A DNA stretch of 29,676 bases from JASFHF01 sp050123375. GTDB lineage: Bacteria; Pseudomonadota; Gammaproteobacteria; UBA12402. The notes below the pieces were generated by a model that was not told where the DNA came from, searched no databases, and worked only from the letters and a program-made list of their open reading frames with translations. Shown piece by piece: positions 7,636 through 16,371 of this stretch. The stretch lies in NCBI GenBank assembly GCA_050123375.1, contig JASFHF010000027.1:1-29676 (forward strand). Reading direction: 5' to 3'. The translations under genes and the position numbers were made by a program. Positions within the stretch are counted from its first letter, which is position 1. Each line of letters begins with the position of its first letter.

Positions 7636-9045
7636 ATGGATAATCTTATGGTCAGGCGAGGTTTACTCAAGGACAATGCAGCTTCTTTGTTGTTTTGCGT
7701 TCGTTTGCTTGATGTTGTTTTGTGGATAATTGCTGGATTATTGGCTTTTTGGGTGAAATTCGGTCATTTGCAGTTAAATGTCAGCTATCGGTTAATTATT
7801 TTGTTTGGTGCGCTATTAGTTCCCATCGTTTTTTCTTGTTTTAAAGTGTACGACCCATTGAGAGGCAGGCAGTTTTATAAGCACGTAAAGCGCATTTTTT
7901 TCTCATTGGTTGTTGTTATGATGTGTTTGATGATGCTGGTTTTTTCTTTAAAAATAGGAGCAAATTTTTCTAGAATATGGATGTTTTATTGCGCCATTAT
8001 TGCATCGACTTTATTAGTAGCCTTTAGGTGTTGTTTGAACTTTTTTTTAAAAACTTTAAGGAAACATGGATTCAATCAGCGTCGCATAGTTGTTATTGGC
8101 GCCGGTAATATTGGCGAGAAAGTTTCTCAAGCAGTTAATGATGCTTTGTGGAGTGGTTTGTGCATACATATGTTTATGGATGATGCTTCGGATTATCAAA
8201 GAAAAAATGTTAATGATATCCCAATAATAACAGTACCTAAAGATCTTGATTATTATCTCAAACAGAATTGCATAGATGAAGTTTGGATAGCTTTGCCTTT
8301 AACTGCAATGAATAGGGTGGCAGAAATCTCACATAAGTTGCGTTTTAGTACAGTGACGGTTCGTCTAGTTCCAGATATTTTTACGTTTAATCTTTTGAAT
8401 CATTCTGTAACTGAAATTGCAGGAGTGCCTGTAGTTAGCATTAAAACTTCACCAATGATTGGGATCAATCGGTGGGTTAAGGCAATAGAAGATCGCATGT
8501 TGGCTTTGATGGTTTTAATTTTGATTAGTCCGTTATTATTGATTATAGCTATAGTAGTTAAGTTATCTTCTTCCGGGCCAGTATTTTATCGTCAGCGCAG
8601 AGTTAGTTGGAATGGAGTTGAGTTTGATATGCTGAAGTTTCGTTCTATGCCGGTAAATGTTGAAGCAAAAACGGGAGCAGTTTGGGCGCAAGCAGGTGAA
8701 AATCGGGCAACCAAAGTGGGTTCTTTTTTACGCAGGACTAGTTTAGATGAATTACCGCAATTTATTAATGTGTTGAGAGGTGATATGTCGATAGTTGGGC
8801 CGCGTCCAGAACGGCCGGTTTTTGTTGAACAATTTAAACAGGAAATTCCACGTTATATGCAAAAGCATTTAGTGAAAGCTGGAATTACCGGATGGGCGCA
8901 AATTAATGGATGGCGCGGTAATACGGATTTAAGTAAGCGCATTGAACATGATTTATATTATATAGAGAATTGGTCTTTGTGGTTTGATCTTAAAATTATC
9001 TTTGCTACTTTTGTTAATGGCTTTGTGAATAAAAATGCGTATTAA
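7636..9045 (+). CDS. Undecaprenyl-phosphate hexose-1-phosphate transferase (WcaJ-like)
   Basis: Polyisoprenyl-phosphate hexose-1-phosphate transferase that starts repeat-unit synthesis by loading a sugar phosphate (glucose or galactose in the best-known relatives) on undecaprenyl phosphate. It is 469 residues from the ATG at 7636: four or five N-terminal membrane helices, a Rossmann-like CoA-binding_3 domain (IVVIGAGNIGEKV), then a membrane helix and the catalytic sugar-transferase domain with SSGPVFYRQRRVSWNG, FDMLKFRSM, SLDELPQFINVLRGDMSIVG, PRPERP and VKAGITGWAQINGWRG. The frame extends to a TTG at 7612, but that overlaps the predicted promoter. No clear ribosome site precedes either start. 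A WecA-like priming enzyme in the same operon (16372) makes its place in the pathway less obvious. Confidence 0.88.
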   Translation: MDNLMVRRGLLKDNAASLLFCVRLLDVVLWIIAGLLAFWVKFGHLQLNVSYRLIILFGALLVPIVFSCFKVYDPLRGRQFYKHVKRIFFSLVVVMMCLMMLVFSLKIGANFSRIWMFYCAIIASTLLVAFRCCLNFFLKTLRKHGFNQRRIVVIGAGNIGEKVSQAVNDALWSGLCIHMFMDDASDYQRKNVNDIPIITVPKDLDYYLKQNCIDEVWIALPLTAMNRVAEISHKLRFSTVTVRLVPDIFTFNLLNHSVTEIAGVPVVSIKTSPMIGINRWVKAIEDRMLALMVLILISPLLLIIAIVVKLSSSGPVFYRQRRVSWNGVEFDMLKFRSMPVNVEAKTGAVWAQAGENRATKVGSFLRRTSLDELPQFINVLRGDMSIVGPRPERPVFVEQFKQEIPRYMQKHLVKAGITGWAQINGWRGNTDLSKRIEHDLYYIENWSLWFDLKIIFATFVNGFVNKNAY

Positions 9046-9070
9046 TTTTTGTTAGGAAGAGAGTATAATT

Positions 9071-10360
9071 ATGCAAAATATAATAACATCAAAAAAAATT
9101 CTTTTATTATGGACGATTCTTTGGTTGACCCTGGAAATTTTCATTTGCACAATGTTTTATTTGCCCAATGGTCAGCGTATTAATGTGCCTTATGGGCAAT
9201 ATGTTTTTTTTGCGGTTGGTTTAATTACTTCTGTTATATTGATTATCTGTTATAAGCGGCAAATTTTTAGAAATACTTCAAAATTTTTTTTATTGCTGCT
9301 TTTTTTGTTATTTGGTATATGTTTTATTTCTGGAATTTTAGGGTTAGCGCCGTTTTATAGTATTAGACTATTAGTAATCGTTTTTATTACTTCATTGCCT
9401 TTTATGCTTATTGGTATATTATCTGCTAATTTTTTGCGAAGCAAAGTTGTTTATCCGATTTTATTTTTTGGGTTTTTATCTGCTTTTGGCGCGATATTTT
9501 TGGAATATTATGGCTCGGTACATGTATTTGGTTTAATGATTAATAATTTTCATTGGGAGCCGACGCGTTGGTCGTTTGTTTTTTGTCAGGCGAATGGGCT
9601 GGGTGATGAGATTGCTTTAACTATTGCCGCGTTTTTGTATGGCATTTTGGTTATTAAAGGCGTCAAAAAACAAGTATTGATACTACTATTATTGTTGCCA
9701 TTATGGTTTGTTTTGTATAAAACGAATTCACGCAGTGCAATATTGTTGACGGGATTTTCTGTGTTTGTTTTTTGTATTGTAAATATATTTAGGCTGCAAG
9801 AATATTTTAAATGGAGCGTGATCAAACGTAATTTAATTTTATTATCGTTTCTGATTATATGTACATTGCTTGCTATTGTCGCAGTAATATTTGCTTCACA
9901 TTATTTTCGTATAGATATTAGCAATATGAATTCATTTACCAGTGCGCGTTGGCAATATTGGATGTTGATATTAAAAGGATTTAATAATAATTTATTTTTT
10001 GGTTATGGATATGGCGGAACGCAAATGTTTTTGAAAAACCCAGATATTGGCGCATATAACATATATATTGATTTAGCGGGGCAAACTGGACTTTTTGGGC
10101 TTGGCGCTTTATTATTGTTTTGGTTTAGCGGTATTTTTTTAAGTATAAAATATATTATTAAAAGTTGGAACATTGACCGCAATTTGTCATTTTTTGCGGT
10201 TTTCATTTTAATGTTGTTGGGAGGGATGGTTTTAGAACAATTAGGAGATTCCTTTATTTTATTTATAAATAAATTTAATTTCGTATTTTTCTTTGCAATA
10301 GCGGCGGCTTATGCTTTGCCGTTTGCATATAAAAAAGCAATTAATAATGTACCAGTATAA
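9071..10360 (+). CDS. Second Wzy/WaaL-type O-antigen polymerase or ligase
   Basis: A 429-residue membrane protein with about eleven hydrophobic segments. It carries the O-antigen ligase/polymerase superfamily landmarks: a mid-protein helix start TNSRSAILLTGFSVF, a periplasmic loop with TSARWQYWMLILKGF and FGYGYGGTQMF, then DLAGQTGLFGLGALLLFW. Located between the priming transferase and a GT2, it is a natural candidate for the Wzy polymerase of this repeat unit. The protein at 2009 would then be a ligase or the polymerase of the older neuB-linked glycan. AGGAAGAGAG about ten bases before the ATG serves as ribosome site. Its last 14 bases overlap the next gene. Confidence 0.72.
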   Translation: MQNIITSKKILLLWTILWLTLEIFICTMFYLPNGQRINVPYGQYVFFAVGLITSVILIICYKRQIFRNTSKFFLLLLFLLFGICFISGILGLAPFYSIRLLVIVFITSLPFMLIGILSANFLRSKVVYPILFFGFLSAFGAIFLEYYGSVHVFGLMINNFHWEPTRWSFVFCQANGLGDEIALTIAAFLYGILVIKGVKKQVLILLLLLPLWFVLYKTNSRSAILLTGFSVFVFCIVNIFRLQEYFKWSVIKRNLILLSFLIICTLLAIVAVIFASHYFRIDISNMNSFTSARWQYWMLILKGFNNNLFFGYGYGGTQMFLKNPDIGAYNIYIDLAGQTGLFGLGALLLFWFSGIFLSIKYIIKSWNIDRNLSFFAVFILMLLGGMVLEQLGDSFILFINKFNFVFFFAIAAAYALPFAYKKAINNVPV

Positions 10361-11267
10361 ATTTACAGTTTTTACGCCAACTTATAATCGTGCTCACACA
10401 ATTCATAGAGTATATGAGAGCTTATGCAAGCAGACTTTTCGTGATTTTGAATGGTTAATTGTTGATGATGGTTCAACCGATAATACCAGAGAATTGATTG
10501 AAAAATGGAAGAGCCAAGCTGATTTTCCAATTAAATATATTTGGCAGAAAAATGGCGGTAAGCATACAGCGTTTAATCGTGGTGTTGCAGAGACAAGAGG
10601 CGAATTGTTTTTAGCTGCTGATTCGGATGATGGATTTGTAGCACAAGCTTTGGAAAGATTTAATTACCATTGGGAATCTATAGTGGATAAATCTAAATTT
10701 GTTGGTGTGTGCGCGCATTGTATGTATAAGGATGGCAGTTTGGTTGGCAAAAAATTTCCACGATCGCCAATGGACTCAGACGCAGAAGAAATTTTTTATC
10801 GTTATAAGCTCCAAGGTGAAAAATGGGGTTTTCAAAGGACTGATATCTTAAAAGAATTTCCGTTTCCTGAACCAAAAGGCATGAAATTTGTTTCTGAAAC
10901 ATATGTTTGGTTTCGTATTGCTAAACAATATAAGACTCGTTTTGTTAATGAAATGTTACGGGTGTATTATCAAGATGCTGGCAATCAATTGATGAAAAGA
11001 TCAATCTACAAGATAGCTGCAGCCAGAATATTTTATGCTGATAATATTAATATTTCGATTAATTGGTTTTGGCGGGCTCCTTATAGATTTTGGAAAACTG
11101 CGGTTCAGTATGTTAGGTTTTCCGTTTTGTCAAAAGATAGTATTTATTTACAGTTGCAGCGGCTAAAAGGATTTTTGCCAAAATTATTATGGCTTTCATC
11201 AGTTATCCCGGGCGTGATGTTGGCTGCACGGGATGTTTATCAAAGCAGAAAAGAAAAAAATGGCTGA
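10347..11267 (+). CDS. Family-2 glycosyltransferase
   Basis: GT-A fold inverting glycosyltransferase of 306 residues. The N-terminal nucleotide-sugar domain reads FTVFTPTYNRAHTIHRVYES, then WLIVDDGSTDNTRELI, a GGKHTAFNRG loop and the metal-binding LAADSDDGF (DXD-type). The C-terminal third is less conserved and weakly hydrophobic. The frame runs from 10311, but the ATG at 10347 gives the standard start MYQYKFTVFTPTYNR and overlaps the preceding gene by 14 bases, consistent with translational coupling. It ends by overlapping the flippase start by eight bases. Donor and acceptor cannot be read from the sequence. Confidence 0.85.
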   Translation: MYQYKFTVFTPTYNRAHTIHRVYESLCKQTFRDFEWLIVDDGSTDNTRELIEKWKSQADFPIKYIWQKNGGKHTAFNRGVAETRGELFLAADSDDGFVAQALERFNYHWESIVDKSKFVGVCAHCMYKDGSLVGKKFPRSPMDSDAEEIFYRYKLQGEKWGFQRTDILKEFPFPEPKGMKFVSETYVWFRIAKQYKTRFVNEMLRVYYQDAGNQLMKRSIYKIAAARIFYADNINISINWFWRAPYRFWKTAVQYVRFSVLSKDSIYLQLQRLKGFLPKLLWLSSVIPGVMLAARDVYQSRKEKNG

Positions 11268-12714
11268 TAATTTTATTACTTTAACCAAGCATTCTTTGAT
11301 TTATTTTTTTGCAAACATTATCCCTGCGGTAATTTCATTCGCAATGCTATTTGCATATACTAGATTGTTAGTTCCAGCAGACTATGGTTTGTATTATTTA
11401 CTTTATTCAGCCGCGATTTTAGTTATGTCAATTACTTTTGGCGGATTAGGTCTTGCGGTAGCGAGATTTTGGTCTGGCATGCAAGACGAGCGCCAAAAAC
11501 AAATTTTTATTTCAACATATAGTCTAATTATAATAGTTCTGTTAGTTTTTATGCTGATTATTTTTGCGGTTGTTTTAATGCTTTTTTATTTGAAGTATAG
11601 AAAACTGGTCATTTTTTGGGGGTTAGGAGTTTTTGTTACCCAAAGTATGCTGCAGCTTAATCTTGATTATTTACGTGCAGAAATTAAACCTATAATTTAT
11701 AGCGGATTAAATTGTATTAAATCTATTTTGGGTTTGACCATTGCTTTATTATTAATTTATCACGGGTGGGGAATTAATGGCGCATTGGCTGGAATTGTAG
11801 CTGCGAATTTAATTGCTTTATTGTTATTTGTTCGAGCCAATTACCGTTGGTTAAATGTTAAAATTAATTTATTTAATTATGCAGCATTTAAACAGATTTT
11901 ATTTTATGCTGCGCCTTTGTCAGTAAATTTTGGTTTGAATTATTTGATTGCCAATTCAGATCGTTGGTTGATTGCGAGTTTATTATCAATCAAACAGGCT
12001 GGTTTGTATTCTGCGGCATATAACTTACCATTATATTGTTTAAGCTTAATTATGACAGTGGTGAATTTAGCAGCATACCCAATTATTATGAAAGCATATG
12101 AGCAGCAAGGAGATGAAGCCGCCAAATCATATTTAAGCAAACAATTGTTGTTGTTTTTGGGGTTGGTATTGCCAACATGCTTTGGATTAATCTTATTAAA
12201 TCGTAATTTTATTTATTTTGCTTTGGGATCGCAATTTAGAAATTCTGCAATAATGTTAATGCCGTTTATTGTAGTCGCGACATTTTTTAGCGGATTAAAA
12301 ACAAACTATCTTGACTTTAGTTTTCAGTTAAAAAAAAATACTGTAAATCTTTTATGGATTTCTATCATTATTTTAGTTGGCAATGTTATTTTAAATTTAA
12401 TATTAATTCCTATAATGGGAATTTTAGGTTCGGCAGTTGCTTCGATGGTTGCTTTTGGAATTGGTTTATTGATAAGTTTTGTTTGGGGACGAAAGTATTT
12501 TGAGCTTCCATTTCCAATTAAGCAAACATGGAAAATTATTATGCCGTTAATTGTTATGGTTATGGTTTTGACTTTAATTAACAATTGGCATGGAAAATAT
12601 ATATTATTTTTGCAAATTACAATCGCTATTATAGCTTATGTATTAACGTTATTGTTGTTTAATTGGCGCGATAGTTTGAAAATATTTACACAAATTATTA
12701 TATCGGAGTCGTAG
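11260..12714 (+). CDS. wzx: Wzx-type polysaccharide flippase
   Basis: Inner-membrane transporter of the MOP/MATE superfamily (polysaccharide_synt) that moves completed undecaprenyl-linked repeat units to the periplasm. It has 484 residues with about 12-14 hydrophobic segments. The opening LTKHSLIYFFANIIPAVISF, then ARLLVPADYG-like LLVPADYGLYYLLYSA, and the mid-protein ANSDRWLIASLLSIKQAGLY are typical of Wzx. The ATG at 11260 overlaps the GT2 stop by eight bases; the frame stays open to 11233, but that segment reads as a poor extension. Its presence with a Wzy-like protein and a priming transferase marks the locus as a Wzx/Wzy-dependent assembly system. Confidence 0.87.
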   Translation: MADNFITLTKHSLIYFFANIIPAVISFAMLFAYTRLLVPADYGLYYLLYSAAILVMSITFGGLGLAVARFWSGMQDERQKQIFISTYSLIIIVLLVFMLIIFAVVLMLFYLKYRKLVIFWGLGVFVTQSMLQLNLDYLRAEIKPIIYSGLNCIKSILGLTIALLLIYHGWGINGALAGIVAANLIALLLFVRANYRWLNVKINLFNYAAFKQILFYAAPLSVNFGLNYLIANSDRWLIASLLSIKQAGLYSAAYNLPLYCLSLIMTVVNLAAYPIIMKAYEQQGDEAAKSYLSKQLLLFLGLVLPTCFGLILLNRNFIYFALGSQFRNSAIMLMPFIVVATFFSGLKTNYLDFSFQLKKNTVNLLWISIIILVGNVILNLILIPIMGILGSAVASMVAFGIGLLISFVWGRKYFELPFPIKQTWKIIMPLIVMVMVLTLINNWHGKYILFLQITIAIIAYVLTLLLFNWRDSLKIFTQIIISES

Positions 12715-12715
12715 C

Positions 12716-13813
12716 GTGAATGAAAGAAAAAAAATAGCTTTATTAATTCCTAATTTAGGCGGCGGCGGCGCTGAGCGTTTAGTAGTAGATTTTGCTAATG
12801 AATTAGCTGATCTTAATTATCGCGTTGATTTAGTGGTTGTAAATGCACATGGTGTGTATAAATCGCAAGTCTCGTCGAAAGTAAATCTTATTGACTTAAA
12901 AGCAAAAAGAGTATTATTTGCAATCTTCAAATTGCGTTCGTATTTTAAACATCAAAAACCGGATGTGATTTATTCAGCATTATTTCATATGAATTTAGCT
13001 GCATTGATGGCTAATTTTTTATTATTGAGTAACACCAAGATAATTGTCAGTATTCATAATACTTTATCCATCTTATTAAAAAACATTAATTCAATAATGG
13101 CCAAGATATTTATTTTTTTGATGAGATTTTTTTATCCTCGGGCGTTTGAAATTATTGCAGTTTCAAAGGGGGTGGCGGATGATTTAAAAAAAATAATTCC
13201 AAAATGTGACAATATAGTGGTGATTTATAACGCAGCCATAAGTAAAGAAAAGCTGGATAAATCGCTGGAAAACTTCGATCATGTTTGGATTACTGCTAAA
13301 AATTACCCAGTTATTTTAACCATTGGGAGATTAACGGCGCAAAAGAATTATTCCATGTTATTGCATTCATTTGCCAAACTAAAGTCTAATCTGCCAGCAA
13401 AATTAATTATATTAGGTGAGGGTGAATTAAGATCGAAATTGCAGCAGGAAATTTGCCAGCTAAATTTAGCTGAAGATGTCGATATGCCGGGGTTTGTTAA
13501 TAACCCGTACCCGTATTTAAAAAATTGTGATTTGTTTGTGCTAACTTCAAATTATGAAGGTTTTGGAATTGTATTAGTCGAAGCATTGGCTTTAGGAACT
13601 AAAGTTGCAGCAACTGATTGCATGAGCGGTCCACGGGAAATATTATGTGATGGTAAATATGGGGAATTGGTGAAGGTTGGTGATGTTGATGGTATGGCGT
13701 ATGCGATGGAAAAATCTTTGCGTTCTACGCCGGTAGTAGTTGATAGTGATCATTTACAAAAATTTAGTATCGAAAAATTTGTGCAGCAGCATTTAGATAT
13801 ATTTTTTAAATAA
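12716..13813 (+). CDS. Family-4 glycosyltransferase
   Basis: GT-B retaining glycosyltransferase of 365 residues. The N-terminal domain shows IALLIPNLGGGGAERLV, with the glycine-rich acceptor loop. The C-terminal donor domain shows TIGRLTAQKNYSMLLHSFAK, IILGEGELRSKL, GFVNNPYPYLKNCDLFV and the EX7E motif SNYEGFGIVLVEALALGTKV, then SGPREIL. Translation starts at GTG 12716, with GGAG at 12705-12708 seven bases upstream, one base after the wzx stop. The SGPREIL ending resembles enzymes that add galactose or N-acetylhexosamine in O-antigen clusters, but no specific donor is assigned. Confidence 0.86.
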   Translation: MNERKKIALLIPNLGGGGAERLVVDFANELADLNYRVDLVVVNAHGVYKSQVSSKVNLIDLKAKRVLFAIFKLRSYFKHQKPDVIYSALFHMNLAALMANFLLLSNTKIIVSIHNTLSILLKNINSIMAKIFIFLMRFFYPRAFEIIAVSKGVADDLKKIIPKCDNIVVIYNAAISKEKLDKSLENFDHVWITAKNYPVILTIGRLTAQKNYSMLLHSFAKLKSNLPAKLIILGEGELRSKLQQEICQLNLAEDVDMPGFVNNPYPYLKNCDLFVLTSNYEGFGIVLVEALALGTKVAATDCMSGPREILCDGKYGELVKVGDVDGMAYAMEKSLRSTPVVVDSDHLQKFSIEKFVQQHLDIFFK

Positions 13814-13878
13814 ACTACATTGATCTTTAATAAAAACATGAAATTTATAGAAAAAGCTAATATTGGCATTAAATTGGA

Positions 13879-13921
13879 ACTCGCGATTTTACAACTTGTT
13901 TGTTTATGTAAAATCGCGAGT
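13879..13921. repeat. Perfect 14-bp inverted repeat in a 229-bp intergenic gap
   Basis: ACTCGCGATTTTAC (13879-13892), a 15-base loop, and GTAAAATCGCGAGT (13908-13921) can form a strong stem. No U-tract follows, so it is not a classic intrinsic terminator. Just downstream are smaller palindromic pieces (AGCATCTGCT near 13929 and GGTAGCTGCC near 13967). The gap 13814-14042 holds no convincing gene; its open frame lacks ribosome site and recognisable content. The hairpin interrupts an otherwise tightly packed operon. Confidence 0.6.
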
Positions 13922-14042
13922 CAGCAAGCATCTGCTAGCTTGAAAGAACACGAATTTATCATGCGCGGTAGCTGCCACGAAAATTTAATATGTGCTTTTG
14001 TCAGTTACAAATCTCGCATCTTGAAGTAGAATGAGATATATT

Positions 14043-15179
14043 ATGAATAAAATAAAAGTTACACACATAATTACTTGTTTGGATACCGGCGGTGCTGAAA
14101 TGATGTTGTATAAGCTTTTGTCGTCATGTGATCGTAATAATTGCTCAATGTCAGTAATTTCGTTATCTGATATCGGAGAAATCGGCAAGAAAATTCAAGG
14201 TTTGGATGTATCAGTAACCGCTTTAAATGCGCGTAAAAGTTTTGCTGGAATTTTTAGTGTTTTTAAATTAATTAAAATTTTACGCAAAGAAAAACCGGAT
14301 ATTATTCAGACTTGGATGTATCATGCAAATTTTCTTGGTGCAATCGCTACTTTATTTGTAAAAAAAGCTAAATTGATTTGGGGTATTCATAATGGTTATT
14401 TAGATAAAAACAGAATGAAACGTGCCACGGTATTAGTTGCAAAAATTTGTGCGTGGTTGTCTTACTTGATTCCAAAAAAAATAGTTTGCTGCGCTAAAGC
14501 CACAGTAGATATCCACGCTAAATTTGGTTACGCATCGTCTAAAATGATCGTAATTCCAAATGGGTTTGATCTGCAAACATTTCAATATAATAGTGAGTTT
14601 TACCAGGATGTTCGTAAAGAATTGCGATTACCGAGTGATAGTTTGTTAATTGGTATGTTGGCTCGTTTTGATGCTGATAAAGATTACCCGAATTTTATGC
14701 ATGCATCGCAACAAATTATGATGCAAAATCCAACAGCTTATTTTATATGTTGCGGTAAAAATGTGGATAATAACAATGCTAAATTAGTTGGTTTAATAGA
14801 AAAGTACAAGTTACAAAATCGTTGTTATTTGTTGGGTGAAAGGCGAGATGTGGTTAGATTATTGTCGGCATTTGATGTATTAGTTTCATCTTCGGTATCG
14901 GAAGGATTTTCTAATGTAATTGGTGAAGCGATGGCTTGTGAAGTTCCATGTGTGGTGACAAATGTGGGTGATTCTGCGGAAATTGTTTGCGATAAAAATT
15001 GTGTGGTGCCGTCACAGAATTCGCAAGAGTTAGCAAGAGCAGTTCAGCATATTTTATGTATGAATGCGGAGCAGCGTAAATTACTTGGTAAAGCAGCAAG
15101 AATCAGGATTAAAGATAATTATTCATTGGAAAAAATTGTACAAGAATATCAAAATTTGTATCAGGAATTAGGTGAATAA
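14043..15179 (+). CDS. Family-4 glycosyltransferase
   Basis: GT-B enzyme of 378 residues from the ATG at 14043; an in-frame ATG at 14031 would add four residues, and neither has a strong ribosome site. The N-terminal domain is KVTHIITCLDTGGAEMML, a common opening for O-antigen and capsule GT4 enzymes. The middle has WGIHNGYL, and the donor domain has IGMLARFDADKDYPNFM, a CCGKN loop and the EX7E region SSSVSEGFSNVIGEAMACEV, followed by VVTNVGDSAEIV. It ends three bases before the next glycosyltransferase, so the two are coexpressed. Donor specificity is unknown. Confidence 0.86.
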   Translation: MNKIKVTHIITCLDTGGAEMMLYKLLSSCDRNNCSMSVISLSDIGEIGKKIQGLDVSVTALNARKSFAGIFSVFKLIKILRKEKPDIIQTWMYHANFLGAIATLFVKKAKLIWGIHNGYLDKNRMKRATVLVAKICAWLSYLIPKKIVCCAKATVDIHAKFGYASSKMIVIPNGFDLQTFQYNSEFYQDVRKELRLPSDSLLIGMLARFDADKDYPNFMHASQQIMMQNPTAYFICCGKNVDNNNAKLVGLIEKYKLQNRCYLLGERRDVVRLLSAFDVLVSSSVSEGFSNVIGEAMACEVPCVVTNVGDSAEIVCDKNCVVPSQNSQELARAVQHILCMNAEQRKLLGKAARIRIKDNYSLEKIVQEYQNLYQELGE

Positions 15180-15182
15180 AAA

Positions 15183-16301
15183 ATGAAGAAAAAAGTTTTT
15201 ATAATCGTAAATCATCCAAAAAACATATTAGTGTTTCGATCACAATTGATTTTAGATTTTAAAAATAATGGGTATGAAGTAGTTATTTGTTCTATTAATG
15301 ATAGTAAATCAGTTTTTGAATTAAAAAAGCGTAACATACGTTTTATTCCTATTCGTATGCAGTCGAGCGGTATTAGTCCTATAAAAGATATAATTGCTTT
15401 AGTTGATTTGTATAAGCAAATTAAAAAAGAATCACCAGATATAGTGGTAAATTTTACAATAAAACCAAATATTTATGGGTCAATTGCAGCTCATTTCGCC
15501 GGAGTAAAAAATATTTATTCATTTATGACCGGATTAGGGTATGTTTTTACTGGTCACGGAATTAAGCGTAGTATTGTTAGATTTTTTACTAAGTTTCTTT
15601 ATAAACAAGCATTTGTTTGTAATAGAAAGGTATTTTTTGAAAATATCGATGACTTGAACATATTTATTAACAACAAGTTGATTGATCAGCATAAAGCGAT
15701 TTTACTTAATGGGTGTGGTGTTGATATTGATAGATTTCGTTTAGTCGATTTGCCTGACAGGTTTTGCTTTTTATTAATTGCGAGGTTGTTAAAAGATAAG
15801 GGGGTTGTGGAATATGTGCAGGCTGCAAGAATTATCAAGAAAAAATATCCGCAAGTAAGTTTTAAATTAATTGGGGGATGGACGGGAAAAGATAATCCAT
15901 CAGCAATTAAGGAAAAAATTGTAGCTGGATGGCGGCAAGAAGGTGTAGTTGATTTTTTGCCAGTAGTTGATGATGTTCGTCCAGTAATAAATTCGGCATC
16001 TATTTATGTTTTGCCGTCATATCGTGAGGGAACTTCCAAGGCAGTTTTGGAGGCAATGGCAATGGGCAGGCCGATAATTACTACGGATGTGCCAGGATGC
16101 AGGCAGACGATACAGCATGGCAAAAATGGATATTTGGTTCCAGCAAGAAATGTAAAAGAATTAGCTTTGGCAATGGAGAAATTTATTTTACAGCCTAATT
16201 TAATGAAAAAAATGGGTGCAGTAAGCAGAAAAATTGTTGAAGAAAAATATGACGTGCGTAAGGTAAATGGTGTAATATTGGATGTACTTAACGAGTTTTA
16301 G
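15183..16301 (+). CDS. Family-4 glycosyltransferase, PglA/WbpX-region type (HexNAc-like)
   Basis: GT-B enzyme of 372 residues. Typical group signs are KVFIIVNHPKNILVFRSQLI at the start, NFTIKPNIYGSIAAH, YSFMTGLGYVF, LLIARLLKDKGVVEYVQAA, GGWTGKDNPS and PSYREGTSKAVLEAMAMGRP followed by ITTDVPGCRQT. The YREG-VLEAMAMGRP-TTDVPGCR pattern is shared with enzymes that add the second sugar to a lipid-linked HexNAc (PglA and similar), so it may act directly after the WecA-like enzyme encoded next. That order is an inference. The gene begins three bases after the previous stop. Confidence 0.85.
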   Translation: MKKKVFIIVNHPKNILVFRSQLILDFKNNGYEVVICSINDSKSVFELKKRNIRFIPIRMQSSGISPIKDIIALVDLYKQIKKESPDIVVNFTIKPNIYGSIAAHFAGVKNIYSFMTGLGYVFTGHGIKRSIVRFFTKFLYKQAFVCNRKVFFENIDDLNIFINNKLIDQHKAILLNGCGVDIDRFRLVDLPDRFCFLLIARLLKDKGVVEYVQAARIIKKKYPQVSFKLIGGWTGKDNPSAIKEKIVAGWRQEGVVDFLPVVDDVRPVINSASIYVLPSYREGTSKAVLEAMAMGRPIITTDVPGCRQTIQHGKNGYLVPARNVKELALAMEKFILQPNLMKKMGAVSRKIVEEKYDVRKVNGVILDVLNEF

Positions 16302-16318
16302 ATAAACATATGGGCTGA

Positions 16319-16338
16319 ATTCCCGTTTTCGCGGGGAT
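16319..16338. repeat. Short hairpin between GT4 and the WecA-like gene
   Basis: ATTCCCG (16319-16325) and CGGGGAT (16332-16338) form a seven-pair stem with one G-T pair around a six-base loop. It resembles a fragment of the CCCGC-type palindromic elements found dispersed in several host-associated bacteria and, in longer form, at 17758-17840 here. There is no U-tract, so termination is not clearly supported. Confidence 0.4.
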
Positions 16339-16371
16339 GGCAGTAAGCGATTTAACTAAGGATATAAAGTA

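Noticed and set aside
13879..13921. Intrinsic terminator within the main operon
   Set aside because: The stem is strong but the loop is 15 bases and no run of T follows, so a classic terminator is not supported.
13820..14029. 69-codon + strand open frame between two glycosyltransferase genes
   Set aside because: No ribosome site, no recognisable content, and it runs through the 14-bp hairpin arms; more likely non-coding.
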